NCBI GenBank assembly: GCA_034769895.1
Contig: CM068373.1
Location: 439,127,080-439,191,079, forward strand
DNA from: Magicicada septendecula
Lineage: Eukaryota; Arthropoda; Insecta; Hemiptera; Cicadidae
Direction of reading: 5' to 3'
DNA length: 64,000 nucleotides
The translations under genes and the position numbers were made by a program. The notes beneath the pieces were generated by a model. The model worked only from the letters and a program-made list of their open reading frames with translations, was not told the origin of the DNA and searched no databases. Shown here one piece after another: positions 36,064 to 48,470 of the stretch; the stretch's first letter is position 1; every line of letters starts with the position of its first letter.

Positions 36064-36923
36064 CTAACACAAACCTAACTTACAAAACATAATGACCAAG
36101 AATCCAAAAAAAAACTCAAGTACTATACTTCCTTTGAGCAGCCCCAGAATGCTCTAGCGATGCGACGAGATGGGTGTATAATGAAGGCAGAGAGAGCCAC
36201 TCGAAATGCCCAGAAGAGAACACAACAAGAGAAGACAACAAAACTAACTCACCATACACAATCCACAAAAGTATACATAACATCCAAATAAATAACAACA
36301 CATTACAACAGCACAACATCTGGTCGGACCATAACCGCATTCATAATCAATGGGACCGCAAACAGAATGCCTTCAATAAGCAAAAATCACTACATAACGG
36401 GGGTGCTATAAAGACACGTTGTCTCTATCACAGAACAAGTCCCAATCAAAATCGACAAGTACCGACGGCTCCCAATCATGTTCAAAATCTTTCTAAGCTC
36501 CCAGAGTATGACAGAGTAATACCAATTAGCTCACTTTCATTTTCAAAACTGTTGACCACATGATTATAACCCCTTTCCAACACCTACCTTACACTCAACA
36601 TCACAGAGTAATTACTTAAACACTAACACATATTAAATCATATTAAATTTAAATCAACCCCTGTTCCTTTCTTATAAAATATCTCACTATTCAGACTATT
36701 TATTTTATTAAACTGTTAAATTGCGATTAACTTTTCTTTAAACATCTTGGACTCAGATCAAAAATAATTTGAAATAATTTGCAAGTCCCAACACCAGCTG
36801 ACATGCCTGTAGCCACACCAAGTTTTATTTAACATCAATAAATGCAAGTCCCCAGATTCCAAAACTTTCAAAGTTCCAAAATTAAGTGCAGAAATAATGT
36901 CTACTACATCCATAGAATCATAA

Positions 36924-36943
36924 CCACACTCTGATCTACCATT
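36924..36943 (-). promoter_or_regulatory. E3 primer-binding site (putative)
   Basis: The minus strand after the LTR end (GGGGTTTCA) reads AATGGTAGATCAGAGTGTGG. TGG two bases inside the LTR edge is the expected position, as in E1. Confidence 0.5.
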
Positions 36944-37689
36944 TGAAACCCCTCTTTTATTTTATAAGTTTTTTTTTGTAATTTTTTTGATTTTATTTTT
37001 ATTTTATTTTATTTTATTTTATTTTTTATATTTTTTGCAAAAGGGGAGAAACACAATATTTAAAACTAGGTAATGAACCTAGAGGAAGCATAAAGAGTGC
37101 AAGGCCCAAGCTACAATCACAGACATGTCCACTGGTGAATGACAGGACTTGCAAATGAAAAACTCTGTTAACAAAACAAGTGTGAACTTTATTCAGCGTG
37201 CAAGCATATACATGATATTGCAAGGCATACTTTAGCAATGAATAAAATGATGAGTAAAGTTGAAATACAGCTTTACATACATGTCATAATACTCCACAGT
37301 ATAAGATTGTGAGTGAGTATTTAATTCAGTGGCAGTAAAAGAGTGGATGCCACGCTATCTCAAAATGACATTGTAAATCTCTTAACATGTGATATTTGAG
37401 CTTAAATTTAAATTGTCTACACCCTGCCACGCTATGTCCAAGATAATTCTTACAATAATTTTGTGTTCACATGTAATATGGAAATCACTGAGTGCTGTTT
37501 AAAGTATAAATTAAATAGGCTAACCTTTTCAGTAATTCTGTAAGCACATGTGCTATCATATCATAATTTTTTGTCACATTCCCCCCCCCCAAATTGAAAA
37601 TTACACACAAACACATACATAACACATATAACACACACATCCACCATTTCTGTACCGACCCTCTCACCATAACCCTTTGCAATAAATGT

Positions 37690-37749
<60 letters not shown>

Positions 37750-38170
37750 CAAAGCGAGCTTGGTAGTTCTCAGTTAATCACCCATAATATGAGAATTTAA
37801 GTAACACCGGAAATGGAAATGCCCCCCAACAGGACCAGAGATTCAAAAATATTAATTAACTACCACATCAATAATTATGAAGCAAACTCCGAGTATTTAA
37901 TCATGTTAATAGTTTAAGCCACCACACGTGAAGAAAACAGACAGCCCCCCCAGTCCTGAATAATGCCCGCACGGCGGGACAGGAGCAAGCAGGATATAAC
38001 TAACTCTCAGATAAATTACTCATTAGAAAAAACGGAAAACTTAGAGCAGTTCATGCGGATACATGTGTGTGTGTGTGCAATTTCCTTACATAGTATAAGA
38101 AGCTATAACAGGTTGCATAAGACTTAATTATATAAGGTCCACACATGCAGGCACAAAACTTAACGTGTGA
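36944..38170 (-). repeat. E3 5' LTR (right copy)
   Basis: This is the 1227-bp partner of 30638-32093. It has a long TA microsatellite at about 37694-37747 and only about 7 TG units at about 38064-38077. A C-run near 37580 is shared with the left copy. Confidence 0.88.
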
Positions 38171-40034
38171 CGTGTGCGTCTATTCAAAAATATCATAACT
38201 TTCTTTAATCTAAGCGTAGCCAGTTAAATAAAGGCTAGTTTTGAAGGGGAACAGTATAGCTTTCAAAATTTGTTGATTCTTACATAAATATTTTATTTGA
38301 ACATAAAGAATATAGTGTATAAATATTTACTGTAGATACAAAAAGAAGTGAAACTACAAAATTACAAGTACTATACAATAAAATTTAAAAAAATAGTAGT
38401 TTCTTTACTAATTTACCTTTAAAAGAGATAAACTTTATATTTTATAATAATGAAAACTACTTTTGAAGTTGTTATTAAAAAAAAAAACCTTTTCAAAAGT
38501 GAGCATTTCGACGTATTTTAAATTTACTCTAAAATTCAGAGTTTATCTGCCTTTATTAATCTTAAAAATAGAGATATCGAAATACAAAAAATTGTATTTG
38601 AAAGCTGCAAGTGTTCTGCATCAAAAACTACACTCATGAAAATTAAAATCATTTTCAAAATTAAAAAAATAAATAAAAATTGTGTATACTAAAAAAAGGT
38701 GCCTCCTTTGCGTTACATACATGTATCTTTTAAGTAGGTTTATTTGAGTACTTGAAATTAACGTTACAGCTACTACAATGCTAAATCTATCTATTCATGT
38801 TATTTCTCTTACCTGATTATACCTCAGGTCCCCCAACCATGCCCCCATGATTGATGTTTGATGTTTGATACATGGTAGATGTTTGATACTCTAAAAACAA
38901 GACCCTAGAAAACAGGTAAAATTTTTAAACGGCGCGGCATTCTATTCCCCTCGAGTGTGCAACTGTAAATGTAGCTGCGCGCGCAACACCCATTGTTGTG
39001 GTGTGCCATACAAACATCTGCTATACAAGAACGGAGCAGTAACGCAGTTGATATTTCTTCAAAGGTTATAATCAAAACATTACAAATATTTTTGTTTTTA
39101 TCATATAAAGGTAAAAAAATTGCAGTTTAAAGTTTTTATTTACACTTTTTATACATGCTAATATTTATTTATTTGTGAACACGTGTAGTGGAGTCAAAAT
39201 AAAAATCAAATGTGAATTGTTTTGGGAGTTGATTTTTTGTGTGCTAAATTGGTTAATGGGATCAAGTTGAGCTAATAGTTAAGTTTTGTGTAAAACAACC
39301 CGTTTATTTTTTTTATTAACAATTTAAGTTGCAAAATAGCGTTTTTATAAATATCTTTGGACCTAACAAGCCGATTTTAATGTGAATTTTTTTCAGTATT
39401 CTATAATAAATTAAGAACATTTCTAGCCTTAATACGGAAGTCGATATTATTATTATTGTTATGTGCTATCAATAAATAAAGTGGCGATGGCGTTTATAAA
39501 CAAATTGCTGTTGTTTTAACACAAATTAATGAAAGTTGATAAAACTTGAGGGAAAGGTAACCTTTGTGGAGTACTATAAAACCCACAAATTTCATATTGA
39601 AATGTTGAATATAACCTCAAAAAAATCGCAATTCACAAAAAAACTTTGAGTGCTCATAAAGTATGGCAAGATTGTGGCACAAAGGTGTACGACGGCTTAA
39701 ATAAGCTTATTAAAAATACTTCCAGGTGGTTAATTAACAAACCTTTTTGGCCTTTCTGACACCATTTTTGACCATTTAAAAAAATTAAACGTAAAGAACT
39801 GCATTTTTTCTAAAAAAAAAAAAATTATTTGGACTGATCATTTTTTACATACATTAAAAATTTATAAAAGGCACATATTTAAAAAAACAAATTTGGTAAA
39901 AACGGTGGATTTAAAATTGAAAATAAAAAAATTTTCAAAAGAGATATTTTGACTTCACTAGTGGTGAAGTTTTAAAGAATACTTTTACTGAACATAAGTG
40001 CTACATAAGGTTTTTTGATTTTTAGGTATTAAAT
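38171..40034. other. AT-rich DNA upstream of the nuclease-like gene
   Basis: This is mostly AT-rich sequence without coding potential. A GC-rich patch with CGCGCG and CpG-rich stretches at about 38925-39045 could be an old promoter or element end for the plus-strand gene starting at 40035. No terminal inverted repeat or target duplication was found. Confidence 0.4.
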
Positions 40035-43000
40035 ATGGACCAGTGTGATACTGAAATATGTTTTATTTGTAATGCTGATCTTTGTATTGAAGATACAGAA
40101 AAAGTGACTCGAGGACTACCGAATTTAATAAGAGTTAGCTCTGAGAGAAACGATGGAAAATATGAAATGTTAAAAAAAGTTGATTCAATTTTAGTACACA
40201 GAAAATGTCGAGAAAAATATACATTAAAAAGGAATGATGTTTTGTGTTATAAGGATTTAGGCACTTTGTCGAAAAAAAGTAAATATAGCCCAGTCAAGAG
40301 TAAAGTCAGAAAGAGTAAAGAACTGTTTCATTTCAAAAACTTTGTATAATTTGTGGATTACATGCCGATAAAAGTAATACGAGATTAAGTATTAATCAAC
40401 GCAAAAATATTTCCATATTTCAAAGTCCTACTTTTAAAGAAAAATTATAAGAAATGATTGCAGAACATAATGACGAATTAGGAAAAGCAATTCTACGACG
40501 AATTTCTTGTGATGATTTGGTAGCTGTACAAGCGAGATATCACCGCAGTTGTCACAAAAAAGTTTTAAACAGTTACACTCGTGACACAAGTGATGCTAAA
40601 GGTCGACCCAAGGATGTAAAAATCTCACGTGAAATGGAATTGATTTTTGATTATTTAAGTGACAGTGATGATACCCAGTTTACGCTCACAGAATTAATTG
40701 CATTATTAGGTAAATATATTGCTTAATTATAAATTATAATTATACTATTTTTTAAATTAAATTTTCATGTTTATTTTATTTAATATCTAATTTTCTTAAA
40801 CAGGACATGATGCTTGTCATCCAAATACCATTATTGCTAAATTAAAAGAAAATTATGGCGATTGTATAAGAATTATATCCAGAAAAGGTGGCTCAACCCT
40901 CATATGTCTTGTAGATCGTGAATACAATGTCATGCGTCAAGCATGGATACCCTCAAAAAATATGAAAATGAAGAAAAAAGAAAAATCTTAAAATCTGCAG
41001 CAGCAATTATTCGAAACGATGTTAATCTGAAGAAAAATAATACAGAATTTTATCCTCCAAGTGATAATATATTCCAAAATATTAATGAGAATATCCCAGA
41101 ATCCCTTCAGTTTCTGATAGAAGAAATAATTTAAAAAAATAAAAAAGGTGATATTAGTTCATATGAAACAAAATGCACAGCAATTACTCATTCAATTATG
41201 AGTTGCATAAGACCTAGAACCTTTCTATCACCATTGCAAGTTGGTCTGTCTGTAATGTTGCATAGGAAATTTGCTTCAAAATGAATTATAGATATATTGT
41301 CGCATCTGGGAGTGTGTTCATCATACAAAGAAGCAACACTTTATGAGGATAGTGTATTGCTTAGTCCACGTTCTCCATTTAGATCTGGTTGTTTTGCACA
41401 ATTGGCATTTGACAAATCAGATATTAACATCAATACTATAGACGGGAAAAATACTTTTCATAGTATGGTAGGTATTATGACTGTAAGTCCCAGAGATTGT
41501 TATTATAACAAAGTTCCCTTAAAACGATTGACAGTTAAGCCTACTGCAAAAGAAATCAGCAAAATTGACAAAATACAATTCAAAATTTTTGAAAATATTA
41601 ATACACATGCACTCCAAAACATTGTTTTTGAAAAAGTAGATAATCCGAGTTTTAATAATATAGATTTTTCTAATGCTGACTTGCTTTGGATTTATGGAGT
41701 GACCAAACCAGGCATTACTGGCTGGAATGGCTTTATGTCCAAGCTTTTCGAAAATATGACTTATACATTATCTAGAATTGTTTGCTTGCCTTTTGTACAC
41801 TCTCCTCCAACTGACAAAAATACAATATACACCATTTTAAAATACGCTGTAAAACTAGTGAAAAACTTAAATCTACTAAATTGTTTTGTTACTTTCGATC
41901 AACCTTTATATCAGAAAGCGTTTGAAATGGACCAATCCTCACCTGATGATGATATACATAATGTAATTGTTCGACTTGTAGGATTTCATCTGGTTATGTC
42001 TTTTCTTGGTTCAATCGGTTATGTGATGGCAGGAAGCGGTTTAAAAGAAGCATTAAGCTGTTGCTATGCGCCAGGAACTGTAGATAAGATGTTAGATGGC
42101 CATGCTTATGCTAGAGCAGTACGAGGCCACACATTAATTTGGATAGTTTTGTGTAAAAAGATTAATGAGGAAATGAATCTTTCAGAAGTTGAATATTCAA
42201 ATATGAAATCTTTACTACAAGAATTTTTAGATGACAATCTTACTTACAAAGAAGTACAAGATCATAATTTTTTAAACATCTTAAATGGTAAATTTCTAGA
42301 AAAAATGATTGAAATTGAGAAACGCGGTAAAACTGCAAAATTATGGATACAATACATACGAATGATCTCTATTGCAAAAGCATTTGCGTGCTCTGAAAAA
42401 ATGGGTAATCTAAAAATTCAATTACAAGTTATTCAGCAAATGTTGCCATATTTTTATGCAACTGGACATTTTAATTATACGAAATCAGCCTTATTATATG
42501 TACAATATATGAATCAATTTATAAAAGAATCTGAAAAACTTTTCACCTCAATGCAAAACCAAGATGTAATTCCAGAAACTACCGCTTTAAAAATTAAAGA
42601 ACTTCAAAATTTTATAAATAACGGATTTTGTACTGTAAGACGAACTGAGAAATTCTGGTCAGGAACTCATACTGATATGACAATCGAACAGGACTTAATG
42701 AGAGTCATGAAAGTTGATGGTGGTATGATTGGATGGGGAGTAACTACCAGTACTGCAAATAAATGGATTTTAGCGATGCCATATACACATGATATCTGCG
42801 AAGAAGTAGAAAAATTTTGTGGTATAAAATTGTCTAGTTCCGATCAGCATGTAGATGCTAGAGATTCTCGAATAAAACGAGATACTGAAGATATTCTCAA
42901 AATAAAATCCTGGTTTGATTGTCACGAGCCATTTCCTTATCAAGATTCAATAATGTCTATATCTACTGGAGTTACTGGCGGTAATAATATTAACTGTCAT

Positions 43001-44476
43001 AATGCTTTTGAGGTTGGAAAAGTAGGATTAGAAGAAATTGCTGGTACAAACTTCCATAAAGTTTCGTTTAAACGAAAAAATACAGTACAGTCATTAAAAA
43101 GTGTTAATAGTAGTCTGAAAATTCAAGAGGAAATTGTCCCTATAGATCCAATGTTTATATTTCAACGCATTTGTGTAGCAAGAAAAAGTGACGACGAATT
43201 AAAAGATTACATGCGTTATGAACTTGCACCGTACCCAACATCTATGTTTTACGAAGGTGTATTTCGGAAAACAGATAAGTCTAAACTATATGATATGTTT
43301 GAAGTAGACCACACTGAGATTAACCTTGAAGATTGCATTTACGTCATTGATGGTGGTATGTTACTGCATAGAGTAGTATGGTCAAAAAATGACAAGTTCA
43401 AATGTATTTTTCAAAGATACGTAAATTATGTCAAGAGACACTTTGGATCAAAAGTTACTGAAGTTTTTGATGGCTATACAAACAATTCTAACAGCATCAA
43501 AGCTATGGAGCGTTATCGCCGTACCAATCAAAATTCCTCCCCAGATATTTTATTTCATGAAGATATGTGTGTCACAGTGACCCAAGAACAATTTCTTTCG
43601 AATAAAACTAATAAAACTCGATTTATTGAAATTCTAACGAGATATTTGGAAGAAGAAAGCATAAACGTTAAACAAGCTGACGATTATGCAGACTTATTAA
43701 TTGTGAAAACAGCCTTAGAATTATATGATAAACCTCCCGTTATTGTTGCAGAGGACGTAGATATTTTGGTGCTCATTACTGCGCTTACACCTAGTAATAA
43801 GAAAATTTATCTCTTAAAACCCACGAGAGGAACCATGAGTGCTAGTCTATTTTCTTCTGATAACAGTTTTAGAAAGTATAAATTTTGCAAAGAGAATATA
43901 CTATTTTTGCATGCTCTAACTGGCTGTGACACAACATCATGCTTTTATGGTAAAGGTAAAAAATCGGTTTTTAATTCGATTGAAAAAAAATCAATAAACT
44001 CAGATTTAAAAGAAGCGATCGAAGCATTTAAACTGGAAAATCAACCTCAAACATCTATATATAAAAATGGTCTATTAATTCTCCTGTATATATATAATGC
44101 ACCAAAAAAAATTACATGTGTTGATAAATACAGACATACAAGTTTTACTAAAGCGATTTCAAAAAAGAAAAAAAGCTTAAAACCTGTAAAGTTAGAAAGT
44201 CTGCCACCTACTTCTGATGCTGCCAAGCAGCACTTTTACAGAGTATATTTACAAGTCCAGCAATGGCTCGGCAATGATCTAATACCAAAAGACTGGGGTT
44301 GGAATGTTGGAGAAATTTTAACGCCTATAAAAATGACACAGCCAGCTGCCCCAAAATCTTTATTAAAAATGATCTTTTGTAATTGCAAAACTGGCTGCAA
44401 AAAAGGATCGTGTACATGCAGAAGCGCTGGTCTTTTATGTTCATCGGTTTGTGGTACATGCTCAACTGAAACTTGA
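40035..44476 (+). pseudogene. FEN1/PIN-like nuclease with CXC tail, 5' part broken (unnamed family)
   Basis: This resembles uncharacterised multicopy proteins of insects and other invertebrates. The N-terminal part (40035-41296) has cysteine pairs (CFIC, CIIC) and a HRKCREKY block. It has an intron at 40710-40803 (LLG|HDACHPN), a frame change near 40335, a stop at 40447, a frame change near 40938 and in-frame stops at 41132 and 41282. From 41285 to 44476 the frame is open (about 1060 residues). Numbering from the TTG at 41297, five motifs stand out: VIDGGMLLHR (D685), VFDGYTNNSNSIKAMERYRR (D725), ADDYAD (D795, D796, D799), AEDVDIL (E819, D820, D822) and LTGCDTTS (D878). Their order and spacing match the FEN1/XPG active site. 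The end (about 1027-1059) is Cys-rich (CNCKTGC, CTCRSAGLLC, CGTC), like a CXC/tesmin domain. The nuclease assignment is inferred. Confidence 0.7.
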
Positions 44477-44639
44477 AAAAACTTTCCAATTGTTGACGAG
44501 ATTGATTTTAAAATATATATATTCTTGTATAATGTTATTTTGTTTGTATTTGTTTTACCTTTTATTAAAAAGAGAGCTTTTCTTTGAAATATTTTATTTA
44601 TTACTGGAGGATTTGCCCGGCTTTGCTTGGGAGAAAGTG

Positions 44640-45460
44640 GTGTCATATTCTTACTTGCTAGGAAATTCACTTTAATTTGATACCATTTATGCTGTTTTTT
44701 TCACATCCACCAAGCAGGGGGGATATTTATAATAATCCAAATTAATATGCACGTCAAATTGTTACTTATATTGAAATTCCCTTTAATTTGGTACCCCACG
44801 TGTGGTATTTTCATATTTTCCATTTTTGACATCACCCCTCCTCCAATTCCACCAATTTATTGAGCCCCGGAGACCAAAATTTTTAATAGTGCGTATATGC
44901 ATGTCACATACGGTATTTCATATTTTCCATTTTTGACACCCCTCCATTACAACCCATTTATTGAGCCCCAGGGCCCAAACATATTCAATAGTACGTATAT
45001 GCATGTAAAATTGTTACTTGCATTTAAATTCCCTTTAATTTGATACCCCACAGTATTTTCATATTTTTCATTTTTGACATCCCCCCCCGGGCCCAAAACA
45101 CCTATCTTATGTTGGTTCTCCCGTTGCGTAAAAAATTTGTGCCAAGTTTGGTGGAAATCAGTCCAGTGGTTTTTCATATTTTCCATTTTTGACCTCCCCC
45201 AAAACCACCCCTTTTTATTAGGCCCCAGGGCCCAAGAATTTTCAATAGTGCTTATATGCATGAAAAATTGTTACTTGCATTGAAATCCCCTTTAATTTGA
45301 TACCCTACATGCGGTATTTTCATATTTTCCATTTTTGACATCTCCCAGGGCCCAAAACACCTATCTTATGTTAGTTTTCCTGTTGCATAAAATATTTGTG
45401 CTAAGTTTTGTTAAAATCGGTCCAGTGGTTTAGTAGGAGGTGTGGAATATAAATACACAC
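44640..45460 (+). repeat. Degenerate tandem repeat block
   Basis: Five copies of a TTTCATATTTTCCATTTTTG core recur at about 44809, 44916, 45058, 45172 and 45317. Several CTTTAATTTGATACCCCAC blocks and GGGCCCAAAA blocks are interspersed. Unit lengths vary from about 110 to 140 bp. The last unit ends in GTCCAGTGGTTTAGTAGGAG, a tail type common in arthropod repeats. There is no coding sequence. Confidence 0.65.
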
Positions 45461-46440
45461 AATGACTTTTATGAATATTAAGATACACATATTTAATAAT
45501 ATTATTCAACAGAGGAAGATTTGTTAAAATTGACCATTCCGTCTATCGATTTAATACTCCTAATGATGAAATAATAACAAAATCGTTATTTTGATTTTAT
45601 TACTATTAAAATTTGAACTATTTTAAACAAAAAGAATGAAGACTTTATCATGATCCAATGGTTTATTTAGTAGTAAGGAAAGAAATTCACGGAATGTAAA
45701 CGTTTTTATTGATTTTACCGCGTGCTGCCCTTAAATAAGGGTTTTTTTTTAAAGCCTGACCTTATAAACATGCAAAGATGATTTTAAACCGATATTTAGA
45801 CTTTTTTCAATAACTATACCAAATATCACTTTGCCTCAATTTTTTAAGAAATTTTACCGTTATTTTTACTCTGGCCACTGGACTATATGTCTCACAATAA
45901 CTTTTGAACCCATCAACCAATTTTCATAAGACTTGGCATGTGTGTCCACACTTTTACCCTAAACAACCGTATTGTTTTTTATATTGATCCCCCAAAAATA
46001 GGGAAGTGGGAGACAAACATGTGAAGAGTCAAAATTACAACAACAAAAATCGCAAAACCCCATGTGGGGTATCAAATTAAATGGAATTATAGCAAAAATC
46101 TGAGTGCAGTGTTCATTGTTGAAAATTTCAAAACTTTTGGACATCAAGGTCCAAAGAATGTATACAGATTTTAATAAAATTGCAAAACTCATGTATCAAA
46201 CTAAAGAGAATATTTAACTAACATCTGAGTATATTGTTAAGTTTTGGAAATTTCAAAATTTTGGGACCCAGGACCCAAAAAACATTAAAAAATTGTAAAA
46301 ATCTTTCAGATTTTTATTCTTTATTGTATGATTGTGTTATGTTACAAAATAAACAGTAATCAGGTTTTTTGTAATTTTTCCCATAACTGAAAAATTATCT
46401 AGTATCAAAATTTAAGTAATAATAAATGTACTACAAAATA
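45461..46440 (-). repeat. AT-rich DNA with inverted copies of the same repeat
   Basis: About 46040-46280 contains the reverse complement of elements of the preceding block (GTGGGGTATCAAATTAAA near 46062 and TTTTGGGACCCAGGACCC near 46258). The two repeat blocks therefore face each other across about 0.5 kb of AT-rich sequence. Nothing coding is supported. Confidence 0.5.
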
Positions 46441-47600
46441 AATATAATTAATTCACTACCGACTCAGAACACAAAGTTTTTTATAGGTAAAAATGTAAAA
46501 GTTTTACCTTACAACCTGAACCGGTTTTTGCTTTTAAAAAGCTTCTTCAGGGGCTGCTGTTGGGAGCACTGTCCGTCTAGTTCTTGGTGACGGTATCGAC
46601 TTTTGAAAGATCGATGTTGTGTGTGTGGGGTGTGATATGTTTGAATAATGCGTGTGATTTGAATTGTGTCTGTTCGTTTTGGATGTGTTTTCGTATGTTT
46701 GTATATTTCCAATTGTTCTAGAGTGTCTAGTTTTTGGCCTTTTGTGTATATGTGTAGAATGTCCATGTTATTGTCGATGTTTTTGTACGTCTGGTTTGCT
46801 TCAATGAGGTGGTTTGCAAAGGTGGATTCTGTAGTGGAATGTAGTGCCTTTGTGTGTTCAATGTATCTCTGTTTGAAGCTATGTCCTGTCTGGCCTATGT
46901 AGAATTTGTTGCAATCTGAGCAATTTAGTTTGTAAATACCAGGTAGATCAAATTTGTTTTTGTGTGTGTGTTTTGATAGTGTGTGTTCTATTTTGTTAGT
47001 GGTTTTGTATGCAATTCTGTATCCTGCTTTTTTGAATTTGTGGGCTATTTTTTTAGTTTGGTTGTTGATGTATGTTAGTGTTATGAATTTGTTGTTTTCT
47101 GTCTTTGTCTGTTGTTTGTTTTGTGTTTTGTGTAGGAGTTTATTGACTATTGTTCTGTTGTATCCGTTGGATTTTGCTAGATATTTTATCGTGTTTAGTT
47201 CGTCTTTGTAGTGGGATGTTGTTAAGTCCATGTATCATAGTTCTGAATGCAGCTAGTTTGTGTTGTATTGGGTGATTGGAGGAGTTGTGTATTAGTGTGT
47301 CAGTTGTAGTCGGTTTTCTGTATATACTGAATTTGTGCCTGTGTTCAAATACTATGATGGAGAGGTCTAAGAAGTTTATGCTATTGTTGTGTTCGTATTC
47401 GGCAGTAAAGGTTATATTTTAGTGTATTTTGTTTGTGCGTTAGTAACTGTTCACATTGTCTTTTGTTTCCCCTGTATAGTATTAGAATGTCATCAACGTA
47501 TCTGTGCCAATATAGTATTTTATGTGAGTCTATTTCTTTGTTTGTGAGGATTCTAAATATTAAGCAAGTTCTGCAGCTCAGAGAGCACACTAGTGTTATG
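46441..47600 (-). mobile_element. Penelope-like element 1, 5'-truncated
   Basis: The minus-strand coding remnant (47590-46509) begins inside the reverse transcriptase and ends with a GIY-YIG domain, the defining arrangement of Penelope-like elements. Past the coding end lies a CTGAAGA-hairpin-AAAAAC motif (46550-46524). The 5' part of the RT is missing, as is usual for truncated retroelement insertions. The edges are approximate and no target duplication was found. Confidence 0.85.
46509..47590 (-). pseudogene. Penelope-like RT C-terminus and GIY-YIG endonuclease
   Basis: The first segment (47590-47381) reads YWHRYVDDILILYRGNKRQ. YVDD is the intact RT catalytic box of these elements. A frame change near 47380 leads through the 'FLDL-I' and thumb region to a 240-residue frame (47231-46509). 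In that frame, GIY is at about 98-100, an LNCSDC cysteine pair at 104-107, YIGQTG at 111-116 and an Arg at 122. These are the GIY-YIG nuclease motifs with the CxxC insertion typical of Penelope-like proteins. The protein would nick DNA and reverse transcribe from the nick. The copy is dead because of truncation and the frame change. Confidence 0.88.
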
Positions 47601-47737
47601 GAGAAAATAATAATGTTATAACTTTTCAGTAAGTCAAATGCAAAGATTAATGTAAAATGTAATTGTTGTTTAATGTATGTGATAAGGATGCTCTCTTGTG
47701 CAAATCACAAATATATTAATACAAACATCTTACCTAC

Positions 47738-47899
47738 CAATGAAATATGATGATGAGACATATCCTTTATCAGCTGATGATAAATGTAAGTCACACTCAG
47801 CAACTGGCAAGACATAAGCAACATCTACGGTACCCACAATTACTGCGAACACACACATGCCTCCAATACATGTAATAAAGTGATTGTACTTGCCGTAAC
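47738..47899 (-). CDS. SV2-like MFS transporter, exon (TM1 region)
   Basis: This 162-bp exon is preceded by TTTTTTTGTTCTAG (acceptor, 47901-47900). It encodes GYGKYNHFITCIGGMCVFAV, then IVGTVDVAYVLPVAECDLHL and SSADKGYVSSSYFIG. The 'GfG-fq---l--cG--f--d' start and the AECDL-LS--KG block correspond to the first helix and loop of SV2-like transporters. Two GT donors sit close together (47737 and 47733). Only GTAGGT at 47737 keeps the frame to the next exon (FIG|IIVSS). The first coding exon, ending in one base of a Gly codon, was not found upstream to 64 kb. Confidence 0.9.
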
Positions 47900-48284
47900 C
47901 TAGAACAAAAAAAGCCATATTCATATTTATAAAGAAAATTGTGTTTAGTAATAATAATCTAAGATTAGTAATGATAATTAGGAACATGTATTGTTTAATA
48001 TCTATATTATGGTTTAATGGCAGAGTAGCACAGTGCTTGATGCTTACTATTGAGAGTTGCCCCAAAGGAAAACCTGTCTGGTTAATGCAAGCTACTCTTG
48101 TCTTCAACTGAAGTCACTAGTATTTATGATGTGGAGTGGACAGTGAGTTTAATGAGACTTATTTGTTATTGCTAATATGCAGAACTGTACAGACTTTAGT
48201 AAACAAAAAATTTTGTTTTAATTTAATCACTTACTGTGTCAATATAATGTTAACTAGGGATCAATTTAATGTATTATAAATGAT
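47900..48284. other. Intron sequence without recognised features
   Basis: This is AT-rich sequence upstream of the TM1 exon. I see no splice-bounded exon or repeat here. Confidence 0.45.
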
Positions 48285-48470
48285 AACTGATAGAGATGGA
48301 AAACATACATGGACGTAATACTGGTGTGACATATACTACAGAGACACAAGCCAGTGGGAAAGAGAAGTGCTGGAAGACTTAAGAAAATATATGACGATAC
48401 CTTTGAAGTAAGAGCAAGGAATTTACCTAAACCCTGGAAGTGTAGAAGTAGGAGATATAATTTTTTTTAT
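48285..48470 (+). pseudogene. LINE 3'-end fragment (CR1/RTE-like), tentative
   Basis: A plus-strand remnant reads DRDGKHTWT, then DTSQWER and GKRSAGRLKKIYDDTF. This resembles the 'R-rGRP--RW-DDi' C-terminal stretch found at the end of several LINE polyproteins and in proteins derived from them. It is short and has a stop, so the assignment is tentative. Confidence 0.4.

Noticed and set aside
47728..47733. Alternative donor GTAAGA four bases downstream of the chosen donor of the TM1 exon
   Set aside because: Using it shifts the frame and destroys the conserved motif A in the next exon. The GTAGGT donor at 47737 keeps it.
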